DNA of 64,000 nucleotides, from the NCBI GenBank assembly GCA_021401465.1, contig JADDMT010000026.1, positions 1-64,000 on the forward strand, in the 5' to 3' direction. The translations under genes were made by a program, and so were the position numbers. The notes under the pieces were generated by a model. It did no database searches. It was not told the DNA's origin and saw only the letters and a program-made list of their open reading frames with translations. Below are positions 32,308-42,148 of the stretch, one piece after another (position 1 is the first letter of the stretch; each line of letters starts with the position of its first letter). This DNA comes from Teratosphaeria epicoccoides. Lineage: Eukaryota; Ascomycota; Dothideomycetes; Mycosphaerellales; Teratosphaeriaceae.

Positions 32308-34364
32308 ATGGCGGCCGACACTGCCGCTCTCACGCCAGAGCAGTCGCATGCCCTCTTCGACATCTTGACACATCGTGAGACGTATGGAGAGATCGAGGAT
32401 TTCAAGTATCCAGACGCCATCAACAACTACGGCCCACCCTTCCAAGACAATGTCAAGCATTCGCAGTCGCCAATACTGCAGACCCTGGTCTCGAAGTTCG
32501 CATTGAAGCTTCCGGGTCTGCGCGATGTCAGCCCGGATTTCTGGAAGGTCAGAGTGGAGGACCTCATCCAGGAGCTGGCACAATCTGAGTTGAGCGAGAG
32601 CTACGACAAGGGCATCTTGGGCATTCGAAAGACACTGGCAACCGCCATATCAGCTCTCATTGAGTATCCCGCCCGAGGATGTCTGCAAGGTGTTCCCAAG
32701 GATTTGCCCGACAAGAACAAGCAATACAGTGTGGACGACCCAGACGATGTCTTGCAGTCCTGGCAGGACGCCCTTCAGCTTATGGTCTATGGAGACCTGA
32801 TCGACGAGCTCTTTGCAAAGGCTGCTGAGACGGATGATTTGAGCAAGCATTCCAGCGTGGTTCAGGCCATGCATGAGTTTGTTGTCGTAAAGTAGGTAAG
32901 CGCGTGCTTGTCCTCCTGGAGGTCGTATCGATGGCTGATCATGCACAGCATTGCTTCTCTGATGCACTATACGCTGGTGCTGTCTCCTGAAGGACCTACT
33001 CTCCTTCGTATGATTTCGAGTGTACACGGCATGCTTCCGTACAGCATCTTACGGCAAACCTTGAAAATTGGCAACGTTGCTTCCATGATCAGCGCAATGA
33101 TGCGAGTCATCTTGACCAAAGCCAGTGTCGCCAGTATGACCAATTGGATTGGCCTGACGAGTGGAGCAGACGAGGGCATGAACTTGCTACAGCAGTAAGT
33201 GGGCATCGATGCAGAAAGATATCATTCAAGCTGACGGACGTCAGAATTATCTCACAAGTGCTGGGTTGGGACAAACGAGAACTTCGAAAGCGGGCCGAAA
33301 AGATCGAGAAGGACAAGAATGCACCGCCAAAGGAGGTCCGCGAAGAGCTCAAAGACTGGATGGGCCGCTCACGCGAAGAACACGAGGAATGTCGAAGACA
33401 GAGCAAGGAGCAGCAAATGTCCATTGTGTCGGTGATCATGGCTATGTCCTCGCACTCGGTCGAGCTTTCAGAACAGCAACATGCCAATGCGCTTGAGTAT
33501 CTCGCCGTCCAATTGGCCATCCGAGATCGACAGCAGATTGTCAAGGTCCTCTGTAAACGAAATCCAGATCATCTGACCGCCGCAGTCAGAGACGCGGTCG
33601 ATGCATACACGCCTATGATTCGACATGTCCACGAAGCTGTCAACCTCAGCGACACCATTTGGGATTTCGAACGGTTTGTCACCGACATGCTCAAGATGGC
33701 CAAACCCAGCGGGAACAAGGGTGAAGAAGAGCCACCGAGTGTCGAAGACTTTGTGGATCTGCTGCATAGACACCAAAGCAGCAGTCATAAATTCCTTCAC
33801 CAATTTGCCAAGAATGGCAAAGAAGTCACGGGCTGGTGGCAAGAATACGTGCACTACGCGGCCGAGCAGTTCAAGCAGGATGGGAAACCGGCAACTTCTG
33901 ATCTGGCTGTGCCCGAGGGTGTGACCACCGGAGGCGCGATCAAGTCTATCGAAAAGGCTTTTGCGGACCTAAGCAAAGATGACCAGGAAATTGTCAAGAA
34001 GGATCTCGATACCTACAGCAAATATCTGCATGACTTGCACTCTGCCTCGGCAGCGCGCATCAGTGCAGTCATCAAGCGCACGCACTCAACACCTTATGGT
34101 CCAGGAGCATACTTGGCGCGATGGCAGCATCTGATGGACACCACAGTCATCACGCCGGGCACTGCGAAGGGTCCGGCGAGACATGGTGCCAGCAAGAGTG
34201 TGAAGGAAGAGGGTCGGAAGGACGTCGACGGGCAGGAGTCGGGCTTCGTGAGCGAGCAAGAGGCGGAGAAGGTGGTCAAGGAGATGACGCCGGAGGTACC
34301 TGATGTTCAGAAGACGCTGGACCTGCTGGAGAAGAGGTTCAGGGAGATCTTGGCCGGTGGGTGA
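32308..34364 (+). CDS. PX-associated domain (PXB/DUF3818) protein
   Basis: Exons 32308-32891, 32949-33194 and 33245-34364 give 649 aa. The N-terminus (ALFDILTHRETYGEIEDFKYPDAINNYGPPFQ, residues about 14-47, a PXB-like start) and the following region match fungal proteins that accompany PX domains (yeast Ypr097w type), thought to act at membranes. Three exons join in frame (VVV-N-IASLMHYTLVLSPEG and LLQ-Q-IISQVLGWDKREL). Exon 3 contains a long charged helical region rich in Lys and Glu (KRAEKIEKDKNAPPKEVREEL) and further helices; the C-terminus is polar. I do not see a canonical PX phosphoinositide-binding domain, so this may be a PX-less relative. The first donor is GTAGGT. A GTAAGC donor four bases further is ruled out by an in-frame TAG. 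Confidence 0.8.
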
Positions 34365-34693
34365 GTTGGAGGGAAGATCTCATGGTGATTCCGAGGACCT
34401 TCGAGCGCATCTTTGTCCCTTGCTCTTCACCTGTACACGTGTGTAAACGAGTCTTGCACTTTGATAGTAGGCGGCTGCTGCGGTTGCAACGGAAATGGGC
34501 TGGCGAGACCACTATTTAGCCGGACGACAACCCGAGGAAGCATCCGGCACCGGGGCCCCCGCGTGGGTGATGCGCTCCACTTTTGACTTTCCAGCCTCGG
34601 TTCGCTTTGCTTCTGCATGATGAAGCTGTTGGACAAACTACTGGTAGACGCCCGACGCTGATTTGCCGTAAACCGATTCTCACTTCGTCCGAT

Positions 34694-36119
34694 ATGTCTG
34701 TAGTGCGTCCGCTGACAGCCAGAGCATTCGCGGCATCTTCGTCCCTCATTCCGCCCATTCCGACAGTATCCAGGAACTTTCCCAGGCCAGTCGCTGCGAA
34801 GCTGACACAAAGACGAAACATGGCGTCGCAGATTCCCAAGATCAAGGTCAAGAACCCAGTCGTGGAACTAGACGGCGATGAGATGACTCGCATAATATGG
34901 CAGGACATCAAAGACAAGTTCATCCACCCATACCTGGACATCGACCTCAAGTACTTCGATCTTGGCCTGCCGTACAGAGATGAAACCAACGACCAGGTCA
35001 CCCACGATGCCGCTGAGGCTATCAAAAGGTACAGCGTCGGTGTCAAGTGTGCCACAATCACGCCTGATGAAGCACGAGTGGAGGAGTTCAAGCTCAAGCA
35101 GATGTGGCTCAGTCCCAATGGCACCATTCGAAACATCCTGGGCGGCACGGTCTTCAGAGAGCCCATTGTCATTCCGAGGATTCCTCGACTGGTCCAAGGC
35201 TGGAGGAAGCCCATCGTCATTGGCAGACACGCCCATGGTGACCAGTATCGGGCGAAGGACCGCGTGATCGACCAGCCGGGCACCTTGGAGCTGGTCTACA
35301 CGCCCAAGAGTGGACAGCCAGAGAAGATCAAGGTGTTTGACTTTGTGGATCACCACGAGGGCGGTGTCGCCCAGCTGCAGTACAACACGACGGAAAGCAT
35401 CAGGGGATTCGCGCACGCCTCGTTCAAGCATGCATTGAACCTGAAGCTCCCGATGTACATGTCGACCAAGAACACCATTCTGAAGAAATACGATGGCAGA
35501 TTCAAGGACATCTTCCAGGAGATCTACGAGAAGGACTACAGGCAGGAGTTTGAGAAGAACAAGATGTGGTATGAGCACAGACTCATCGACGACATGGTTG
35601 CACAGATGATCAAGAGCGAGGGCGGCATGCTCATTGCCATGAAGAGTAAGCGAGATGATCGGAACGAAGCCATGCACAGACAGCCACTGACACCCCACAG
35701 ACTACGACGGCGACGTCCAATCCGACATCGTGGCCCAAGGCTTCGGCTCCCTCGGCCTCATGACCTCCGTCCTCGTCACCCCCGACGGCAAGACCTTTGA
35801 AGCCGAAGCCGCCCACGGCACCGTGACCCGGCACTTCCGCGAGCACCAAAAGGGCAACGCGACTTCGACGAACCCGATCGCGTCCATCTTCGCTTGGACG
35901 AGGGGGTTGGCGAAGCGGGGCGAGCTAGACGGCACGCCGGACGTTGTCAAGTTTGCCGAGAGCTTGGAGGAAGCTTGCGTGCACGTGGTCGACCAGCAGG
36001 GGATTATGACGAAGGATTTGGCGATTAGTTGTGGGAAGAAGGACGATTTCGTGACGACGACGGAGTATTTGAATGCGGTGGAGAAGAGGATGAAGGCGGT
36101 GCTTAGCGCGAAGTTGTGA
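34694..36119 (+). CDS. idpA: NADP-dependent isocitrate dehydrogenase, dual-targeted
   Basis: Exons 34694-35645 and 35701-36119 give 456 aa. The enzyme oxidises isocitrate to 2-oxoglutarate and makes NADPH. The first 42 residues (MSVVRPLTARAFAASSSL ... QRRN) form a mitochondrial presequence. M43 at 34820 starts the conserved enzyme (KIKVKNPVVELDGDEMTRIIW). Substrate and cofactor segments include TTESIRGFAHASF, GRFKDIFQE and GTVTRHFREHQKG. The protein ends in AKL, a variant peroxisomal PTS1 signal. Two starts plus PTS1 suggest mitochondrial and peroxisomal/cytosolic isoforms, as described for Aspergillus IdpA. The intron joins MK-N-YDGDVQSD. The 330-base gap before it (34365-34693) holds only its promoter as far as I see. 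Confidence 0.95.
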
Positions 36120-36643
36120 GGGGCAGGGACGAGGCTGGATTTGGTGGGAGAGGTTGTGGCAGATTCGTGGGATGCTAGAGTGTCTGTATATGGAGAGAAG
36201 CCTTTTCGATAGTGGCTGCCACGTCTGGCATAGCGAGTGGACGAGCGAACGTGACGCGGTGTACCTGCTATGCGCTCTCCCCGGGTTCTTCAGCTCCACT
36301 TGCCACCTACGCCCGCGTGGGACCACTGCAACGAAGTATAGCAACGACTCGCCTCCACCGAACCTTCCTCTGGCCGCGTAAGTCATTGTGCAGCCATGAC
36401 GGTGGGAGCTGTCGGCGTCCTTGGGGCAGTCCTGGCGAACGTCGCTCGTACTCTCACGCGCTGCGTTCTCGTTCTTGAATGAACGATGGAATCAGCACTC
36501 CGATCTGACTCAGTGAGACGTCGTCTTGTTCACAGCACATCGTGTCAGGGGCAGATGCATATCGATCAACTCGCACGATTTTTGCGGCGCGGCAACAATG
36601 CGATCGCACTGCAGATGGTATCAAGGCTGGAGAGAGCATATGC
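36120..36643. other. Intergenic stretch between convergent genes
   Basis: Shared 3' flank of the isocitrate dehydrogenase (plus) and the aminodeoxychorismate lyase (minus). No gene seen. Confidence 0.5.
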
Positions 36644-37537
36644 TCAGGTGGCGCGCGAGCTGCCGCGTCCAACGAGCTTGCCCCTGAAGAAGCCGCGCGA
36701 AGCATTGCTGAAGCAAACCGCTTCACCTTCTTTGAGATCACCTTTGTTCACCGAAGCTTCAACGCACAGTTTCCGTTCGAGCGCCCATCTTCTGGTGGTC
36801 CCTCGCAGCCCGCCCACGCACGAGGGCGGCGTGACCCATTGTCCACCACGCCAGAAATACGGCGTGCTGATCGAGGCGTCCAGTATCTCGCCCGCGGGGT
36901 CGAAGAGCAGCACTTCCTTCAATTCGAAGAACGAATCGATGCCAGCTGACCTTCTCGCGCGCTCGTAGCAAGCTCGATCAGAGGTTTTGAACATTGTTGA
37001 CTCGCTTGCCTTGGTAGCTTGGCTGTCAAGCACAACGGTCCATTCAGGTTCCGATGCAAAAGGGGGACTGCCGAGCGTCGAAGGGAACAAGCGCTCCAAT
37101 GGCAGCGCAGGTGAAGGCGTCAATTCAGTAGAGCTCTTGCCACCTTTGAACACTCTATGCTTGATCCGCAACGCTGCCGGATGCTGGTCGGGGTGCTTCT
37201 CCTGCCAATTCTGTACAGCTTTCTGCAGAGTCTGCAGAAGTTCTTGAGGACTGGCTTTCTCGATTGAAAACGTCCATTCGACTCCTTGCAGCCGCGTCGA
37301 ATGGTGTTCGAGCATGTAGAACGGCGATGGCATGTTGCAAGAGGCTTTGGTATTGTGCTCGGACTTCTCCAGCCTTGGGTCCCACCGGACGGTGGTGAAA
37401 ACGTATGGCTCATCGCTGCAATTCAAGGCGTAGCCGGACGGCGCCATGGAGCTTTCTCCGCGGGCCATGTGTGGTGGCAACGCGTGGCGATGATGCTTGG
37501 AGGCCGGTGCTATTTCGTAGCTGACAGTGTAGGCCAA
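36644..37537 (-). CDS. Aminodeoxychorismate lyase-like (PLP, class IV aminotransferase fold)
   Basis: A single exon gives 297 aa. The enzyme family splits 4-amino-4-deoxychorismate into p-aminobenzoate and pyruvate, for folate synthesis (PabC, yeast Abz2). The segment FKTSDRACYERAR holds the probable PLP lysine (K184). GEILDASISTPYFWRGGQWVTP and GGLRGTTRRWAL form the conserved active-site and phosphate-binding part. The C-terminal AVCFSNASRGFFRGKL fits the family SNG.RG end. The N-terminal TTVRWDPRL begins the fold, so the first 30 residues are poorly conserved and M31 (37447) is an alternative start. Class IV also includes branched-chain and D-amino-acid aminotransferases, but the TPYFWRGG and GTTRRWAL pattern favours ADC lyase. 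Confidence 0.83.
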   Translation of the reverse strand: MAYTVSYEIAPASKHHRHALPPHMARGESSMAPSGYALNCSDEPYVFTTVRWDPRLEKSEHNTKASCNMPSPFYMLEHHSTRLQGVEWTFSIEKASPQELLQTLQKAVQNWQEKHPDQHPAALRIKHRVFKGGKSSTELTPSPALPLERLFPSTLGSPPFASEPEWTVVLDSQATKASESTMFKTSDRACYERARRSAGIDSFFELKEVLLFDPAGEILDASISTPYFWRGGQWVTPPSCVGGLRGTTRRWALERKLCVEASVNKGDLKEGEAVCFSNASRGFFRGKLVGRGSSRAT

Positions 37538-38715
37538 GTCGGGATCGAGCGATGTTCAGTACCAGGGACCGTCATTGTAGCATCGGCCCAACAGCGTGTG
37601 TCTTCTAGCCGCCGCGGCAAGGCCGCTTCAAGTCAAGATGAAGCAGCTGGAGAGTATTGCAGGAGCCTTGTTCCCAAGACCATGTCACACATGCGTCTGG
37701 CCTGGCGCCAGAGCGAGTCTCGAATGCTGACTCACACATGCGAGCATCGAGGCATCCGCGAGGTCGGTATCGCGATTCTCCGCCGGGAGTCCCAAGGTAC
37801 CTAAGATGCTGGTACCGAATGACGAGAAAGTCGTTTTGAGCAGAGCCGAGTCTCCGCGCCTCTCACTGGCCGAAGGTCTTATCTTTTGCGGCGCGAGCGG
37901 ACCCTGCATTGTTTCCCAACCGAGTAGGCGGTGGAGAGATGGTGGGGTGACTTTGATGGCGCTTCAAGCCGGGGTTGTGCTCGCGTGCGTCTCGAGCAGA
38001 AACAAGGAGATCTTGGTACTGTACTCGTTGTCGTCGGCCTACCTCCTACCTTCTCCGGCGGACAAGAACATTAATGTCATTGCTGCGGCGTCCATATGCG
38101 CTGAGACGTTTGAAACCAGGTCCAGGGTTACGGCCGTGCTGGTCAGACCGAAAGCTCTCGTACCTGCATACGCTCATTCGCATGGTTATTATCGATGCTC
38201 ATGTGTGTTGACGACGCTGGCCGCCGGGCGAGACTTGAACAGGATACTGTCAACAAACATTGCGTTATTCTGCAGTAGATAACCATGTCAGAAGCAACGC
38301 CGATCAGACGCAATCCTTCTGGAGCTTGTGGCGTTCATGCAGACCATGCGCGCCATCCGTACGATTGTCACTAGACTAATCAACATGCTCAATAATGAGA
38401 CTCTCAATGATAAATGCGTGCGGGATAACGGAAGTACATAGAACAAGTGGGTGCCCTTGGTGGAGGCCATGCCCACGCAGGTCTAGGGCCCCAGCGACAA
38501 GCCACCAAGCCACAGCGACTGCCGCGCTACGGAAGCTTTGACCACAGCTGGCAGAATGAATAAAGACAGCCGTCCTCGACTCCCTTGCACCGCAAGCATA
38601 CGACTCTCCCCAACCTTGCAAGCCCATTCACTTGGTGCGTCCGGTCTTCCCACTCACCACTTTCAACCCTACTTGTGGTACCTCCACCAGAGCGAAGAGA
38701 ACAGTCGCCGCCGCC
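37538..38715. other. Intergenic stretch upstream of glutamine synthetase
   Basis: No gene supported. Three HGATAR-type sequences occur upstream of the glutamine synthetase start: TTATCG (reverse) near 38187-38193, AGATAA at 38277-38282 and TGATAA at 38408-38413. These could bind AreA/NIT2-type GATA factors of nitrogen control. Such hexamers are common by chance, so this is suggestive only. Confidence 0.4.
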
Positions 38716-40358
38716 ATGGTCAGCGCACCTCTGGGAAGCATGGAGCATCTGAGCTCAAAACTGACGTCGAACAGGCCGAGAACGTCTACATCTCGAATAC
38801 CGCCAATGTTGGTAGCATTGAGTTCCCAGATCCGCAAGCACCGCTGACATCTCGCAGCTGCAAAAGTACCTCCAGCTCCCGCAGAAGGGCAAGGTCATTG
38901 CGGAGTACGTTTGGATTGATGCTTCCGGCGGCACCCGCTCCAAGTCCAAGGTGAGTTTGAAACAAAGGACTGGATCATTGTGAGCAGACCACGAGACAGT
39001 GCGCACGGCAAGCTTCACCCAACACGCCCAAAGTCTAGTTTTGCTCGCCTCTATATCACCGAGGCCCGGGCTCGGCACCACGCGGGGAGTGCAGGAGCCA
39101 AGCGGGATGGTGACCACGCGGGTCTGGGTCTCCCGCAAGGTGGCCCGCCTGAGACTCGCCTCGCCAGAGCCTACACAGTCACGCGAGTCTCTCACAAGAC
39201 AGCTTGAGCGCCACGTAAAAGAACGAATAGCTTGAAAATCTCAAGAAGAAGCATTACTCATTTGTTCGATTTTAGACTCTCTCCTCGGTCCCAAAGAGCA
39301 TTAAGGACCTTCCAGAATGGAACTTCGACGGTTCATCCACTGGCCAGGCGCCAGGTGACAATTCCGATGTCTACCTTCGCCCCGTTGCCATGTACCCAGA
39401 CCCTTTCCGCCTCGGCGACAACATTCTCGTCCTTGCCGAGACCTGGATGTCCGACGGCAAGCCGAACGCATACAATTTTCGCCACGATGCCGCAGTCGTG
39501 ATGGAGAAGCACGCCTCGCACGAGTTCTGGTTTGGTCTCGAGCAGGAGTACACCCTTCTGGACCCGACTGGCTGGCCTTACGGCTGGCCGAGGAACGGAT
39601 TTCCCGCTCCCCAAGGCCCGTACTACTGCGGCAACGGCACTGGCAAGGTCTTCTGCAGAGATATCGTCGAGGCCCACTACAAGGCTTGCTTGTACGCAGG
39701 CATTCAAATCTCAGGAACCAACGCAGAAGTCATGCCCGCTCAATGGGAGTACCAGGTCGGTCCATGCGAGGGTATTGCCCTCGGCGACCAGATGTGGATG
39801 TCGCGATTCCTTCTGCATCGCGTGGCCGAGGAATTCGGCGCCAAGGTCACTTTCGCCCCCAAGCCGATTCCGGGTGACTGGAACGGTGCGGGCCTGCACA
39901 CCAATGTCAGCACCAAGGAGATGCGCGCGGATGGCGGCATGAAGGCGATCGAGAAGGCTTGCGAGTCCTTGAGCAAGCGCCACAAGGAGCACATGAAGGT
40001 CTACGGTGAGGGCAACGAGGCACGTATGACTGGTGCGCACGAGACTGCTTCCTACGACAAGTTCTCGTGGGGTGTTGCCAACCGTGGTGCCTCGGTGCGT
40101 GTCAATCGCTCTTGCGCCGAGGAGGGCAAGGGTTATTTCGAGGACCGCAGGCCGGCTTCTAACGCCGACCCGTACCAGATCACTGGAATGATTGTTGAGA
40201 CTGTAAGCTGCCACCAGTGAGGAGCACAAGATGCTGTCCAGTAGTGACTGACACCTCGGCAGCTTTGCGGCAAGGTCGAGGGCGCGGACGTCTACAGCAA
40301 ATCCACCGAGAGCACCGCTCAAGAGCTCGAGATGAACGTCACTGTCGGCAAGCCATAG
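38716..40358 (+). CDS. glnA: Glutamine synthetase (eukaryotic GS-II)
   Basis: Exons 38716-38718, 38775-38807, 38858-38950, 39276-40202 and 40263-40358 give 383 aa. The enzyme makes glutamine from glutamate, ammonia and ATP, in the cytosol. The beta-Grasp part holds LQKYLQLPQKGK and AEYVWIDASGG. The catalytic part holds WNFDGSSTGQAPG, FWFGLEQEYTLL, GTNAEVMPAQWEYQVGPCEG, NGAGLHTN and YFEDRRPASNADPY. The protein ends NVTVGKP. The 5' model has an exon of only the ATG, then AENVYISNTAN; it uses weak donors (GTCAGC, GTTGGT) but matches the family. The alternative, reading from the same ATG to 38811 then GTAGCA, gives an unconserved N-terminus. Intron 3 (325 bases) is unusually long for this window. 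Confidence 0.92.
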
Positions 40359-40782
40359 GTGGATGAGCCAAGAAAGAGGTTGACACACGCTGCGACACGA
40401 GGGAAAGAAAGAGCCAATGTTCGAGGATGATGAAAGGGATGATGCATGGCGTTCACGCGAGATGGATAGCCTTCGGTTGTTGGGCATTTCGCCAACGGAT
40501 ACTAGGGGTTCTTGATGCTCGATAAAATATCACGGAAGGCTTGGAAATTTGTCGGAGTGTGACATGGGTGTGTACGACGATTTTCAGTGTAGCTTGAGCG
40601 TCAAATGTGTCTATGCGAAACGTTTTTTTGGACTGGTCATCCCTCTTGGGCGCTGCTGACGAGGCGTGCGCGGTCCCTCCAGTGTCCATGTCACCCGGCA
40701 AATGTCATCGCTTGCATGTCGCAGCAAGTGTCGCTGTGCTCACGATCATGGAGCAACACGAAGGTAGCGATAAATTGCATTG

Positions 40783-40808
40783 ACGATGATGATGATGATG
40801 ATGATGAT
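40783..40808. repeat. (GAT)n microsatellite
   Basis: About eight to nine perfect GAT units in the 3' flank of the glutamine synthetase gene. Confidence 0.9.
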
Positions 40809-41496
40809 GTGTTTGCTATTTTTTTGCGTCCTCACTGTACCTACCGGCGGAACCCTGCTCTTGGTGATATCCGTGATGACGAATCGCTGGATACCTTCGG
40901 TACCTCCACGCCGACGCAGCGCAAATAATCCGCTCCGTACGTCAATCGATATTGACGCCTCGAAATGTCTGAGATGTCGCGTTGTCAGGATGAAAGAGAC
41001 GCGAATGCAATCACAGACAGTGTCGCCAACATCATGGCCAAGAAGGCTGTACGCTCCGGTTGATGGAGGCCGCGCAATGTTCACCACTACGAGTACCACC
41101 ACTACGAGTGGCAAAGCCAGCTAATCAAACAATGTGCCGTTGAATACATCCTATGTGCCTACGCATATGGGGTTTCCAGCAGAAATTCCCGGCCCAGCTT
41201 CCCGTGCTGTCGGTCGGCAGTCGAAAGTCGCGACTACCACTGTCGCCGATCTGTAGACGATGATGTGGGGAGGGGAGTGCGCGTTTCCGAAGTGAGGAAA
41301 AGCTTGGCGCCCCTGATGAGCTCAGCAATTGAGGCGCAGCAAGCATTCCAGTGAATTAAGCAGCAGAGGACGACGCTCGTGTCCATGTAATAATAATAAT
41401 CATAATAAGGTAATGATAATCACAGGCTATCTGGCCTGGTTCATCGTTCGCCAGCGTCATTTTTCACCCACCTACAACAATCATTTCCATTGTTAT

Positions 41497-41520
41497 AATC
41501 ATCATCATCATCATCATCGT
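41497..41520. repeat. (ATC)n microsatellite
   Basis: A run of ATC units upstream of the channel gene, followed by ATT-rich sequence; a related AAT run lies at 41387-41407. Confidence 0.8.
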
Positions 41521-42148
41521 CATTATTGTTACGGTATTACTGTTATTCCACTCGTTCACTTCTCCATCCAGTCACGGCGCAAAAAAGGGTCTGGCGGCAT
41601 TCGTCAGCAGTCAGGGAGCCAGCCTCGTTACTCGCAGTACGACTCTCTCTGCGAGCCCCTCGCCCTCGCCCTCGCCTGCGAATCACGCGGCTGACCGTGT
41701 CGCACTCCGCTACAAACGCCTTTGCCCGTCCAACCATCTTGTCTTTCGCCTCCAAATCACCCACTGTCACCACTACTGCACCGTCCATCTTCGACCGCTG
41801 CGTCTTTCCTACTGTCTTTCGCTTCGGCAGGATCACGGCGCCGCGAGCAGCCACGACTTTACTGAGCCACCCGTCCCTCGCTGCAGCACATCCGGTTCGG
41901 GCGCGTGCTCACTCGCCCCTACCCACATACAATAATCTTGCTTTCCGCGCGCTCGCTCATCCGCCGCTCATCCGCCGCTTGTCCGGATCTTGCACCAGTC
42001 GGACGACGACTGCTCCTTCTGCACCACCCACCACCACCACCTCCTCCTCCTCCTCTTCCTCCGCCGCAACCCTGCCGCGCGATCGCGTCTACCACGCCCA
42101 CCTACATCCACACACAAAAACACACATACACACACAAAACTCGCCGCC

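Larger units (their letters stand above)
40359..42148. other. Intergenic stretch with trinucleotide microsatellites and CT-rich leader
   Basis: Holds (GAT)n at 40783-40808, an (AAT)-rich run at 41387-41407, (ATC)n at 41497-41520, CCT/CCA-rich DNA at 42022-42064 and a CA-rich run at 42105-42137 directly before the channel ATG. The last 600 bases are pyrimidine-rich and open in several frames, probably a long 5' leader of the channel gene. No gene is supported. Confidence 0.6.
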
